NCBI RefSeq assembly: GCF_011745365.1
Contig: NW_024468919.1
Span: 186,001-250,000, forward strand
Reading direction: 5' to 3'
From: Cryphonectria parasitica EP155
Taxonomy: Eukaryota > Ascomycota > Sordariomycetes > Diaporthales > Cryphonectriaceae
Length of the DNA stretch: 64,000 bases
Below the pieces are notes generated by a model that searched no databases, was not told where the DNA came from, and saw only the letters and a program-made list of their open reading frames with translations. Numbering within the stretch: position 1 is the first letter of the stretch; the number at the start of each line of letters is the position of its first letter. Shown here piece by piece: positions 10,982-21,458 of the stretch. Both the position numbers and the translations under genes were made by a program.

Positions 10982-12583
10982 ATGCTATCCCTCGCACTAC
11001 TTTCCCTGGGGCCCTCTGTGGCCCTGGCTGCCTCCTCTGCGTATGCGCCCTCGTTCACCACATGCCCAAACGAGACGCTGGTGAGGTCTGCAGATGGTAT
11101 CTCCGCCTCCGAGGCCAGCTGGATCACCTCGCGCAAGGCAAATGCCGATATTGCCCTCCAGACGTGGCTAGCCACCGCGCTGCCTGACGTCGACACTACA
11201 AGCCTGCCCACCATCGCCTTGTCGTCCTCGGGCGGTGGCTTCCGAGCTTTTCTTGTTGGTGCCGGTGTGATCAAGGCCTTTGACAGCAGAGACAGCAATG
11301 CAAGCACTGCCGGACTCTACCAGGCCCTCACATATCACGCTGCCCTGTCGGGTGGAGCGTGGTTACTGAGTTCCCTCATCACTGGGAACTGGCCCACGAT
11401 ATCCTCCCTGGAGGCCACCGTATGGGAATCCCAACTAGCCGGTGGAATCCTAAATTCGAGCAGTTCCACGACCGTGGCCGACTATGATCAGATCGCCGAG
11501 GACATCATAGCCAAGGCCTCAGCCGGGTTCCCGGTCTCTCTGGTCGACGCATGGGGCAGAGAGCTGTCGTACCAGATTATGGCCGGCGGACAGGGCACTG
11601 CAGGCTTCACAATGTCCAACATCACCTCCCTGTCAAACTTCACTTCCTTCAACGTCCCATTCCCTATCATGACCGCCACCAAGATCAACTTCTTGACAGG
11701 GGAATGCGTTCCCAGCGAGACCGAGGCCATTTTTGAGTTTAACCCGTACGAGTTTGGCTCGTGGTCGGATGATGTGTCCGCTTTTGTGAGCACCCAGTAC
11801 CTGGGCAGCAACTTCACAAACGGTCTGGCCTCCGAGTGCGCAGTGGGTTTTGACAGGGTCGACTGGGTCATGGGAACATCGTCCGACATCTTGGAAGAGT
11901 TCATTTGCGACACTGCCCTTCAGATTGATGTCACGGAGGACTTCCCCACCTCCATCGTCGGCATCATTGAAGAGTACACCTCGACAACCGAGTATGGATA
12001 CTCCATCCTTGCCAATCCGTTCAAGAGCTTCAACTCCACCACGGCAACAACCACCAGCTCCATCTCAGGGCTTGACACTCTGTACCTCGTCGACGGAGGC
12101 GAGCCAGAGCACAACGATCCCATCCTCCCGCTCCTCGAGCCCAGTCGCAACGTCTCGGTCCTCATCATCAGTGACAATGGCAATGATGAGGATGACTATC
12201 CCGACGGCGCGGCCCTGGTGGCTGCATATGAGGCCACGCTGACCGGACGCTTGGCCGGACGATTTCCCCAGGTCCCCGCTGTGGGCAACTTCAGCACGAA
12301 GCAGGCGCAATTCTTTGGCTGTGACGAGCCGGACGCGGTGACTGTCATCTACCTGCCCAACGCAGACTGGACCTTTGCTTCCAACACGTCGACGCTGCAG
12401 CTCGAGTACACGGCCACCGAGACAGAGGCCATAATTACCGACGGCTACGAGGTAGCAGCCCAGGGAGGAGATGAAGCGTGGGCAACTTGTCTTGCCTGTG
12501 GCCTCGTGGTGAAGGAGGTTGGCTCGGCGAGCTTGCCCAGCGAATGTGGTGCTTGCCTGTCAGAGTATTGTTGGTACTCTTGA
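10982..12583 (+). CDS. secreted lysophospholipase (phospholipase B family)
   Basis: Predicted extracellular phospholipase B/lysophospholipase, which removes acyl chains from (lyso)phospholipids. It is a single exon of 533 residues, starting at the ATG after which a clean signal peptide (MLSLALLSLGPSVALA) follows; an ATG 24 bases upstream would bury it. The cPLA2-type catalytic elements are visible: the oxyanion/Arg loop SSGGGFRA (about 82-89), the nucleophile elbow LSGGAW with Ser about 123, and the catalytic Asp in LVDGGEPEHND (Asp about 371). The elbow is AALSGGAW where the family norm is GLSGGSW, so it belongs to a divergent subgroup. It is shorter than classic Plb1 proteins (over 600). 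There are many N-glycosylation sequons. No GPI tail is seen; the C-terminus is Cys-rich. Confidence 0.9.
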   Translation: MLSLALLSLGPSVALAASSAYAPSFTTCPNETLVRSADGISASEASWITSRKANADIALQTWLATALPDVDTTSLPTIALSSSGGGFRAFLVGAGVIKAFDSRDSNASTAGLYQALTYHAALSGGAWLLSSLITGNWPTISSLEATVWESQLAGGILNSSSSTTVADYDQIAEDIIAKASAGFPVSLVDAWGRELSYQIMAGGQGTAGFTMSNITSLSNFTSFNVPFPIMTATKINFLTGECVPSETEAIFEFNPYEFGSWSDDVSAFVSTQYLGSNFTNGLASECAVGFDRVDWVMGTSSDILEEFICDTALQIDVTEDFPTSIVGIIEEYTSTTEYGYSILANPFKSFNSTTATTTSSISGLDTLYLVDGGEPEHNDPILPLLEPSRNVSVLIISDNGNDEDDYPDGAALVAAYEATLTGRLAGRFPQVPAVGNFSTKQAQFFGCDEPDAVTVIYLPNADWTFASNTSTLQLEYTATETEAIITDGYEVAAQGGDEAWATCLACGLVVKEVGSASLPSECGACLSEYCWYS

Positions 12584-13195
12584 GATGATGAAAAGCCAGA
12601 CTTCGAAAGCTGAGGGATCAGAATGGTGAAGGGGCGCCGTGTAGATACATCAGGCACACAGACGAATTCATAATTATTATATCACATCCTATAATGAAGA
12701 AAGCACAGTCATTAAATTGGAGAAGATAATTAAATAATGCCTACTTTACCTTGATGGGCGTGCGCTATGGCGTAGTCTCACGTTAAGTTACTACTTAGCT
12801 GAAACCGAGTGTTAGTCCACAATGCATCACATTTTCGATCTGGAGGCAGGGGACAAAGAGAAAAAGAAAGAAAACAAAAAAGAAGAGGGAGAAAAAAAGA
12901 ACCTGGTCCGCAGGCCAATCAATCTACATTAGACACCTGAGCCCAAGTGAATTCATGCCCAAGGTTGATTATCTAATCACGCTGCACAATCTAGAGTGGG
13001 CCCGGAGTAGACGTGTCGTCACCCATTCGATCCGGAGCATTCCCCAGGACCACATGCAACCACCATCTGAACACATACATAGCTCCTCCTCCTCCTCCTC
13101 CTGCTGCTCCTCCTCCTGCTGCTGCTGTTGCTGCTGCTGCTGCTTGAGCAAGTGCGTCTCCAACACCGAGCAAGCAAAGCCTGCCCGTTGACAAG
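12584..13195. other. spacer with CTG/CTC triplet repeat in the 5' leader of the next gene
   Basis: No gene. The last part is probably the transcribed leader of the hydrolase at 13196. It holds an imperfect (CTC)n/(CTG)n tract at 13083-13143. Confidence 0.5.
13083..13143. repeat. imperfect CTC/CTG trinucleotide repeat
   Basis: About 20 consecutive CTC or CTG triplets with one TTG interruption, ending some 50 bases before the hydrolase start codon. It can form a hairpin in the leader RNA. Confidence 0.85.
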
Positions 13196-14495
13196 ATGAC
13201 CGACTCCAGTCCTGCTGCTCTTGGTTTCTCAAAGTTTGTTCCTCCCAAGGATGTCGAGACCCACAAGGATATCCAGTACTGCTCGCAGGGCCATGTTCGG
13301 CAACGCTTGGACCTGTATCTGCCGAAGCCCGAGTCCCGCAGACCCGGGAGGATCCCGCTCATCATTTACATCCACGGTGAGTAAATACGCTCCTCTCTAA
13401 CTCGAGGTCTTATCGTCGTGGGCTGGAGAGAGAAAGAGAGTGACAAAAGAGACAGAAAGGCTGACGAGTAGTTCCAAAAATTCTCAGGTGGCGCGTTCAT
13501 GTTTGGTTCCAAAGAGTCAACTCTGCTCCCGGGCCGACTACTCTCCAAGGGAACTGCCATTGCCTCACTGGACTATCGCCTGAGTGGTGATGCCATCTTC
13601 CCCGCCTCCGTGGAGGACTGCAAGTCTGCCGTGCGTTGGTTGCGGGCTCATGCCTCCGAGTATGATCTCGACGCGCATCGCATCATTGCGTGGGGAGAGT
13701 CAGCGTACGTTGTATCGCGATTCCTGCCTTCTCGTCCTCGGGGCTTGAGCAGTCTCGAGACCTTTGTGACTACCGAGACCACAGGGAGTGGCGTGACTCG
13801 GGGAATTTTTCTTGTGCGACAGCTAAAAGGAGATCACCACCCCTACTGGCCGGAAATGGCCACAGATGGGCTGTGTATATCAGCCGTCGGATGCCAGTCT
13901 CTTTACACTGCTATGTCTCGAAAAGGGATATCCAAACAATGTCTTTTCTTTGTTGTCACCGGTTGAATACTGACGCCCATGATACTACCTCAGCGGTGCT
14001 CACCAAGCCTCCATGCTGGGTGTCACATGCGCCAGCGCCAAGGGGGACGAGTTCGATGTTGGTGACCATCTCGACACCTCGAGCGCCGTCTCTGGTGTGG
14101 TTGCCTACTATGGTCCGACGGATTTCCTGCAGATGGACAGCCAAGCTCCCAAGGACGGCAAGAGTATGCTGCACGATCCTGTCGACAGCCCCGAGTCCAA
14201 ATACATCGGCGGCGCCATACAGGAGATCCCAGACAAAGTGGCCCGCGCCAATCCTATCTCTTACATTTCCGACGACGAGAAGCCGCCGCCCTTTTTCCTC
14301 GCTCACGGGACGAATGATCACGTAGTGCCACTGTTACAGAGTGTATTGCTGCAAGAAGCACTGAAGGGAGTCGGTGTGCCAGTGACCTTGCACGAAGTGG
14401 AGGGGGCTGATCATGTCTTCCTCGGGGCGTCAAAGGATCAGATGAACGCTCTAGACGCTGCGACGGATGAGTTCCTAGCCTCAATCTTCGGCTGA
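13196..14495 (+). CDS. alpha/beta hydrolase, HSL-type (esterase/lipase)
   Basis: Predicted cytosolic carboxylester hydrolase of 299 residues in the hormone-sensitive-lipase group. The oxyanion motif HGGAFMFG is created across intron 1, the nucleophile elbow GESAG across intron 2, the acid lies in HGTNDHVVP and the base in EGADHVF, so the triad is complete. Exons: 13196-13376, 13488-13704 and 13994-14495, with consensus donors GTGAGT and GTACGT and in-phase acceptors. Intron 2 is 289 nt, clearly longer than others in the window. There is no signal peptide. Substrate cannot be assigned. The gene is tail to tail with its neighbour, leaving 158 bases between the stops. Confidence 0.9.
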
Positions 14496-14653
14496 GTAAG
14501 TCTAGATATATGAGTCGACCATGAAGCCTGCATGAAGGCGATTTTTAAATTTCAAGAAAATGGCAACGGCTCTTGTAACTTATGTTAGTCTTGGCTATGT
14601 CACTTAATAATAACCCGTACTGCCTCTAGCAGGCCACCAGGCTACAACGGGAC

Positions 14654-15909
14654 CTAGAATGTAGTCTGCAGCTCAGGATAGCCTTTGGCCTGAGCCTCGA
14701 GATCGGCAAAGACGGCTTCAGCCGCGTCTTTTCCGAGATGCTCCATCCGTGCTGCATCCTCCTCTTCAAGCCTCTCCATTTCCTCGACGGGCTCCTCCTT
14801 CTCCTTGTCCTTCTTGTCCTTTTCATCTGGTTGCAGAGCCTTGTCGATACCCGAGGACTCGCCCACAAGAAGGAATTGTGCGTTAGGAATGAGATGCTTA
14901 GGAAGGGTTCCCATCCAACGCAGTGATCGAAATTCGTCGAGAATCTATTCACACGTCAGTCACCGGACAAGTCTGTGAGCCTGAACTTAACTTACGTCCT
15001 TGGAGAACTTGGGAGATTCTGGCAGCTGCGTATTTGCAGGCGCAGGATATTGAGGATTTCGAGTGCTGATGATCCAGCTACCCTTTTCCTTGAGACCCAT
15101 CTTTGTCTGGACTTGATCAAGCTTTTTGGGGAGGGTCAGCATGTACGCCAGGTGGCTCTCCCTCCCGGTAGTGGTAATTGCGTATACGCCTTCGCCGAAT
15201 GGAGAGGCTGCAGGGGAGTGGCGGTCGATACCAGCCTTGGTCTGGTAATCGTTGGACGCCAGGAAATTCTTTTTGAGCTCATCGAATGAGGCATCGCTCT
15301 TCTCGACAAAGGCAATCCAGCGGTCTCGTCCAGACTGGGGAAGAACCTTTTTGGGGACGGCAATCAGACGAGAGTTGCCAGCATCGCCGATAGGGCCATC
15401 CCCCAGTTTCGCGTCCTTCGGAATGGGCCTGAGGATGATGTAGCTGCGAGCGATGTCGCTAACCTTGTCGGGGTGGTCAATGCCTATGCGACCACGGAAG
15501 AAGAAGTAGATGATGCCCTTTTCGAGGATGTTGGAGGGCGTCGAGCCGTCCCGGCCATGAGGTTTGACAGCGCTGTCTTGGTCCGCGACCTCGGATTTCT
15601 TGTGCTCAGTCTTGTTCTCGTCATCGTCGTCATTGCCCTTCTCCGCGGCAGTGTCATCCTCCACCTCGCCCGCCTCTTCTTCCTTCTTGGCCCTTGAGTG
15701 CGCGAAACCAGTGTCAGTGGAAAATGAGCAATTCATTATAATAGGCCTTGTGGAAATCCAACCAACCCGTTCAAAGACTCGTCCAAGGTCAGCTGTTTTC
15801 CTGCGTTGCCCTCCTTCTTGGGGGCTTTGGACGGAGGCAACGTCGCGGACTCGTCTAGCTTGTGCTTGTCGCCAGCAGCTGCACCTTTGCCTGATCTCGT
15901 CTGGGTCAT
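14654..15909 (-). CDS. conserved fungal protein of the type labelled 'BTB domain transcription factor'
   Basis: 376 residues from exons 15909-15767, 15692-14996 and 14944-14654. All three join in phase with good donors. The core, with NILEKGIIYFFFRGR, ARSYIILRPIPKDAKLG, WIAFVEKSDASFDE, GEGVYAITTTGRESHLAYML and GSWIISTRNPQYPAP, matches a family conserved across filamentous ascomycetes that databases usually call 'BTB domain transcription factor' (from memory). I see no BTB/POZ fold or DNA-binding motif in it. The N-terminus is Lys-rich with an acidic Glu/Asp stretch (KKEEEAGEVEDD), compatible with a nuclear protein. The C-terminal third is charged and possibly coiled. True function is unknown. 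Confidence 0.82.
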
Positions 15910-16909
15910 GGCGGCAGCTTGGGGGGTATTTCAAGTTGAATTATGCGGAGGATGAGCAGCGTGTAGATGAATAGCTACTCGGCGCGTAAGTCATAGGAAC
16001 GTAGTATTGGTGAATGAAGGAATTGAAAGATGTGTCTGGCGTTATGCTCGGAAGCTTCGATTTGCGCCCGCCTTGCAACGATACGTACACAGAAGACGTG
16101 GTGGTTAGTTTCTGGCTTGGGGTAGCACTTTCCCTTGTCGCGCAGAGACGCGTCGTGCACTACAGTAAACGAATGTCTCATGGATGATGTCATGTTTGCA
16201 TCATGATCTAATGACTGCATCGATACAAGGTGCAAGGTAAGCAAGTATCTGAGAGTTAGCCCGTCCTCTTTTCCTTAATCAATCATCCACAGATGTCAAA
16301 ACAAATCGCTGACGATGCTTGGGTGATGTACACACGCATTTCAAGTCACTACTCCGTCATGATGTTCTGTGCAGGCTGTTTCTTTATTGGCGATGGTCTT
16401 GCTCCATAGCTCAACGAGTCAGTTGTTGCAGTCTACAGTCAGGGTGAAAGTGTTCTGCCGGCACGCTGGGAATATTACCCAATAGTTGTTAATTGTATGG
16501 ACTGGTGCTGACTGATTTTCTTTAATCTCAAAAATTCATTATTTATGAGGCTTTGCTTCCAGTAACTCTGTGTCACTAGGTTATTATAAGAGGCTTCCGG
16601 GGTTGCTCGCGAGTCGCCCCCAATATACTATTCCCGGACCTTCCTTGTTAGCACTCGCTGCGTCGCGCTGGCCTGCCCTGCGACTGCTGCTGAAAACTCT
16701 TCCACAGCAGCCCGTTCCCTCTGCCTTGACTGGGTGCAACTCCCAAAAAATCACCACCCATTCATCACCCGGCGCCTACTCCACGACTCCGACTCTCTTT
16801 TCCCCTCAAATTTCCACTGCAAGCTAAAAAAAAAAAACCAACCCCCCCCCCCCCAGAAAAAAAACCAAAACCAAGCAGCGGTCATGCTCTCTCATCCATC
16901 AGAAGCAAT
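15910..16909. other. divergent spacer with A and C homopolymer tracts
   Basis: About 1 kb shared by the promoters of the two flanking genes. A poly-A run (about 16826-16838) followed by a poly-C run (about 16844-16853) lies just upstream of the SET-gene ATG. A short frame at 16570-16827 lacks features and is probably leader sequence. Confidence 0.5.
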
Positions 16910-17968
16910 ATGACACAAGCCTCCGACCATAGCTACACGCCTTCGTTCACCGTGAGGAAATCCCCTGGAGCTGGACAAGGAGCTTTTGCAGTCCGGGAGA
17001 TCACGGCCGGGACGGTAATACTGCGGGCTGACAAGTTGACGGCGCATGTTATCCTCAGGGAGTATCGTGGCGAGGTGTGCTGGGAATGCTTCGCCTACGA
17101 TCGCGGCAGAAAGTTGGTCCTGCGTGACCAGACCCGTGGCTTTACGTTCTGCTCACAGCGGTGCGAGTCGGTATTCTTGAAGCGAGGCAACGATGGCGTC
17201 TGCCTAGAGGCATGGGCCGCGGTGGAGAAATCGTCCAAGCTAAAATCGCGAGCACCAGAGGACGGGGCAGAGGAGGGGACCAACAACATGACACAGGGCG
17301 ACAAGAAGCCTACAGCTGTGGACATCGACGATGCCTGGCATGCTGCAGCACCTTCGGCTGCGTCCATCGTGGAGGCCCGTGCCAGGGGGCCACAAGCAGC
17401 CAAGGTGCACAAGAGAGCACTGCAGCAAGCACTGTCGAGCCCGCCACCCCCAGATATCCTCAATTTCCAGACGCACGCGATCCTGACCCAATACACTGAC
17501 CCGGTTTCCTGGGAATCCATCCTATCCCTGGCCCACGAGCCTTGTCCGTACGCGTCGTGGCAGGAGCTGGATCATCATATCAAGTCATATCTGCACCTCC
17601 TGGCAATCTTACCAGAGACACTGCTGCCCCTGACCAATGATCAGACACTACGTACCATCAAGTGCCGCGAGGTGCACAACAGCTTCGGCATTCGGTCTCT
17701 GGAGGACGGGGGCTCTGAGTTCTTCGGCTTTGGCGTGTGGCCCTGCGCCAGCTACTTCAACCACAGCTGCCTCCCAAATGTGACCAGGCGCAGGGTCGGG
17801 AGGACATGGGTTTTCCAGGCGAGAGGTGATGTCCGGGACGGCCAGGAGCTGTACATCTCGTACCTGAATGGGGAAGAAGACACTCTGGCTACAGCTGAGC
17901 GGCGGGCCAGGTTGAGAAAGCACTGGGGCTTCGAATGTGCCTGTGAGAGGTGTCGTGGAGCGGTGTAA
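16910..17968 (+). CDS. SET-domain protein with MYND-like zinc module (SMYD type, putative lysine methyltransferase)
   Basis: Predicted protein-lysine methyltransferase of 352 residues, single exon. The SET domain is split by a Cys-rich insertion in the SMYD manner: the N-SET element SPGAGQGAFAV (about 18-28) comes first, then a MYND-like segment (CWECFAYD...FCSQRCESVF, about 58-95). A low-complexity Glu/Ala linker follows, then the catalytic core with FNHSCLPNVTRR and ELYISYLNGEED, and a post-SET Cys cluster CACERC close to the C-terminus. NHSCxPN is the cofactor-binding signature. Fungal Set5/Set6-like proteins have this architecture, and the protein substrate cannot be inferred. Confidence 0.9.
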   Translation: MTQASDHSYTPSFTVRKSPGAGQGAFAVREITAGTVILRADKLTAHVILREYRGEVCWECFAYDRGRKLVLRDQTRGFTFCSQRCESVFLKRGNDGVCLEAWAAVEKSSKLKSRAPEDGAEEGTNNMTQGDKKPTAVDIDDAWHAAAPSAASIVEARARGPQAAKVHKRALQQALSSPPPPDILNFQTHAILTQYTDPVSWESILSLAHEPCPYASWQELDHHIKSYLHLLAILPETLLPLTNDQTLRTIKCREVHNSFGIRSLEDGGSEFFGFGVWPCASYFNHSCLPNVTRRRVGRTWVFQARGDVRDGQELYISYLNGEEDTLATAERRARLRKHWGFECACERCRGAV

Positions 17969-18683
17969 TTACACCGAAGGGAAAAAAGGAAAATGAAAAG
18001 TGACAAAAAGCGCACCAATTCAGATTGGATAGACCCTGAGGGTCATCATCAGCATGCATCGGATAGGATAGTCCATGAAGAGACAGAGTGTGTGTGTGTG
18101 CGTGCGTGCGAGCGAGCAAGTGCCTGCATAGGTTCCCTCCAGACTGGGCAAAATTACAACGGCACCAAGCACCACCCGTTCGTAGGATTTCACGATGCCT
18201 GCACAACCCACATTATGGGATAAGCTTAGGCAGAAGCTTGGGCAAAATCCCGGTACTCCATCCGAATGAAGCTAGAGAGGAAGCCTAAGTGGGAGTACTG
18301 GGCGCGTTTATACGGAAAACAGTATTGCTCTATTGGCTCGACCCATTTTGCTGTCAGCACTTGACCCCTGGCCAAATGTGGCGCGGTAGCAGCTACAGGA
18401 AAACAAAAGGACCCAGCAGCATCTTATGCGTCACCTTGGTGATTTCATGGAATGATACCTGCTGGTAGAGTCCTCGTTTATTTGACGAAGGCCCCCATGT
18501 CCCCCAGCCCCTTTTCACATAATTACCACGCCTCCTACCAGTGCCGGCTCCTTCAGCCAGAACCTGGGCTCTTCCCAGAAGTCTACAACATCATTACAAC
18601 CACCACCACCACAACAACAACAACATCACCACCACTACCGCGGCCAGCAATACCGCCCGACTACTGAATAGCCATCTGCAACC
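17969..18683. other. spacer with GT and CAA/CCA repeats
   Basis: No gene. Contains a GT/GC alternating run near 18088-18107 and a (CAA/CCA)n run near 18598-18637 that is probably in the leader of the next gene. Confidence 0.5.
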
Positions 18684-19226
18684 ATGTGGTCACCTGTCCT
18701 TGTCGTCCTGGCAGGCATAGCCAACCTTGGCCTCGTCCTGGGCGCCGCTACCACCTCCACAAATTCCATCCCCAAGTCCACCCAAGCCTCTTCGTATCTC
18801 TCTGATGTGTGGGCCGGCCAAGGCCCTACGCCGACCTGGGCGACGGGCAAGTACGCCACGACCCTCGCATCGGCTCTCTACAGCATCGAGACCTCCTTCG
18901 GCGGCCGTTCCGACTACACCTCGATCGTCGACGCCATCTACTCTGCCGCGTCCAAGGGCGGCGGTGCCAATGTCGTCTCGTCCCTCAGCGTGTCTCAGTG
19001 GAACTGGGGGGACATTACCACCAACGGCTGGTACACGAGCAACGTCCCCAAATCGATGCAGACTGAGATTTCCAAGTACGACAGCGCCTGGGAGAGCGCC
19101 ATAACGAAAGTCGAGGCCAAGGCCACAGCCACTGGGAATGCTGCCGCGCCGAGATGTACGGGCATGGAAATGGTCGGCGTTGCGGCCGGCGTCGCTGGTG
19201 TTGCCGCTGTCGCTGGTCTTCTATGA
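18684..19226 (+). CDS. small secreted GPI-anchored protein
   Basis: 180 residues, single exon. Features seen: an N-terminal signal peptide (MWSPVLVVLAGIANLGLVLG), a Ser/Thr/Ala-rich mature region without Lys clusters, a WNWGDITTNGWYTS aromatic block, and a C-terminal small-residue spacer (about 150-158) followed by a hydrophobic Val/Ala/Gly tail (GVAAGVAGVAAVAGLL) that fits a GPI-attachment signal. Proteins of this build are common on ascomycete surfaces and are mostly without assigned function. No enzyme motif is visible. Confidence 0.85.
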   Translation: MWSPVLVVLAGIANLGLVLGAATTSTNSIPKSTQASSYLSDVWAGQGPTPTWATGKYATTLASALYSIETSFGGRSDYTSIVDAIYSAASKGGGANVVSSLSVSQWNWGDITTNGWYTSNVPKSMQTEISKYDSAWESAITKVEAKATATGNAAAPRCTGMEMVGVAAGVAGVAAVAGLL

Positions 19227-19931
19227 GAAAGGAAGTCCATACTCGAGGAGCAATCGATCCACCTCGGGGGAGGCCTGTCCTCGGAGGAAGGCTTCTCGTT
19301 GCTTGGAAATCGCCAGCTGTCTTTACCGAGAAGAAAGTTAGCAAGAAAGATAATGAAGAGAGTCGAGATTGAAGAGGGGTCATTGTTCCCGACATGTCAC
19401 CATAATGATTATATATAGACTTACTTGGTGTGCATGCTTCCTTCTGGATTTTTGCTGTACTGACCAGAGCCATCAGACCCCTTCCATGGTGACCAGTCTC
19501 CAATGCCTGTCTTCTCATACTGATAGTAATGTGAAAAAAAAAAGAAATGTCTTGCGAGTCCGCGTACACAAGCCTTAGTTCTTCCGAAAGGGGTTCCCAA
19601 ATCTTTTCACGCAAGGAGAGAAAGTAGTGTCAGAGAGGTAATAGTGGTGTGCATTTGAAAGACTCAATGTCTTTTACCATATCGGTCCATGTGACTAGAC
19701 TGCCAGTTCATCGTCCATTTTTCCCCCTTCCCATTCTCTTTCTGCCCCCCCCCCCCCTTTTTTTTTTGAAACATAAGAAAACGCCATGACTTAGGAGCTC
19801 TGTGCTCTCGCCCTACTCCTCAAGAGTTCCGAGATCCTCAACGCCCATCATCGTGACAAATGATAAATGCAGTAGAGAAGAGAAAATATTTACAAGGAAA
19901 AAGGTATCAAAAGGTCTCGTTCCGACCCCTT
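19227..19931. other. convergent 3' spacer
   Basis: Lies between two gene 3' ends. A poly-C run followed by a poly-T run lies at about 19745-19768. No gene seen. Confidence 0.5.
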
Positions 19932-21458
19932 TCAATTCCAGACGGACCGTTGTCCGCTCCGACTCATTACCAACATCTCAAACCCCTCCACACGATTCCT
20001 CAGAGCGGCGTTCTCCTTTGCCAGGCCCCTGTTCTTCCTCTCCAGATGTGCAATGTACTCGGTGGCCTTGCTCAGGATGGTGGCCTTATTGAGCTTGTGC
20101 GCAGGCGTGACCCCGCCGAGGTCCTCGTCGCCGTCGAGGCCAGCCTCGGCCTTGATCTCGTCCATGACATCGGTGCCGTCGTTGGTATTGTCGGCGTGCT
20201 CGAGGCGGTGGACCATGACGCGCAGGGCCGGGACTGAGTCACGCAGGGCAGCGATCTTGTCGTTGAGGTTGGTCCGGTACCGCTTCTCGATCATGTTGTG
20301 GGCGGTCTTCTTGGGCCCCAGGGTGGGCCTGGTGCTTGAGCCTTCCTTTGAGGATGAGGCCGAGGTATGGCGGCGTTGGGGTGGGGGTGGGGAGCATGAT
20401 GAGCGTGGTGAGGACGGCGAGGCGGAGGAGGAGCAGGCGTCTGATGACTTCCTCTTGAGGCCGTTGCGGGCTGGATATCGTCTGTCTTTGGCTGAAGAGA
20501 GCTCCTGTGGGGAGGGCAGGCCAGAGTTATTCATGGAAGACGACGACTGAGGCTGTTGTTGTTGTTGTCGTTGTTGTTGTTGAGGCATGTTGAGGTTGTT
20601 GAACTGTGGTGTCTGAAACAGAGGCCTTGTATCGTTGACTCCCTCGCGACCAAACACGACGTCGTCAAGTCCAGTGTTCCCAACGTCCATGGAATCCAGG
20701 ACAGGGCTCACGATAGGTATGGATGAGAGGTCCGGGCTGTCGAGGAGCTCGGTCTTGAGGAAGAGGTCGGACTCTGGAGACTGTTCAGCCTTGTCCCAGG
20801 CAGCCCAGTCCTCACCAGCACCCGAGTTGGAGAAGGAAAAGCCGTTGAAGATGGGAGAGATGGGAGATCCGGATCCTGGCGAAGGTGCCGAGTCGGTAGT
20901 CAGCTCTGCGGCACTCCAGTCTTCTATCGAGTTATAGACGGGCACAGAGAAGTTTGTGGGATATGTCTATAGTAGCAGAGACAAGGTTAGATAAATGCGA
21001 TTGGAGGACATGAAAGAATGGGACGGGGAGCCAAGGACAGTTAACCGGCAAATTATAAGAGAGAAGAAACAGAGGAGAGAGAAGGGTGCGAGAGGGGTTG
21101 GTGAAACACAACTAGGGTAAAGTGGTATGATATTTCCTCAGTGGGCTTATGTCGTTTCGAGCACATGCAGCCTCCCGGGCTAGCGTGGCGGGGGAGAAAG
21201 CAGGCCATTATAACGTTTCAATGGAAGCACAAAATGGCATGGAAAGGTACTTGGTAGACAGAGAGAGTAGGACTCAAGACACGGGGAGGCGTGATAAGTG
21301 GGTCACTGGGTCCCAAAGACAAATAGATAAATAGAAAAACTGACCTGTTGTCGCTTGAGAGTGGAGGTTGAGGAGGAGGAGGGCTGCTGAGGGTACGTGC
21401 CGAACAACATAGATTGTTGGCCGACAGCTTGCAAGTCTGCCAAACTGAAACTGTCCAT
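19932..21458 (-). CDS. SREBP-type bHLH transcription factor, soluble SrbB-like form
   Basis: DNA-binding regulator of 382 residues. Two exons: 21458-21345 (38 codons from MDSFSLADLQ) and 20966-19932, with a 378 nt intron, donor GTCAGT and acceptor TATAG, in phase. The bHLH carries the SREBP hallmark Tyr in its basic region (AHNMIEKRYRTNLNDKIAAL). An acidic, interrupted loop and a second helix (HKLNKATILSKATEYIAHLE) follow, and the protein runs into a leucine-zipper-like tail. There are no membrane segments and no C-terminal SREBP regulatory domain, unlike Sre1/SrbA, so it resembles the short factor SrbB that works in hypoxia, iron and sterol control in Aspergillus. The N-terminal half has poly-Gln and Ser/Pro-rich activation-like regions. 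Confidence 0.88.

Noticed and set aside
12955..13191. 78-codon frame with Ser/Cys runs upstream of the hydrolase
   Set aside because: It is only the CTC/CTG triplet repeat translated; it lies in the leader of the next gene.
13690..14325. 211-codon frame overlapping the HSL-type hydrolase
   Set aside because: It runs through intron 2 and then reads exon 3 out of frame; the spliced hydrolase explains the region fully.
16570..16827. 85-codon frame before the SET gene
   Set aside because: No features, ends at a homopolymer tract, and is most likely leader sequence.
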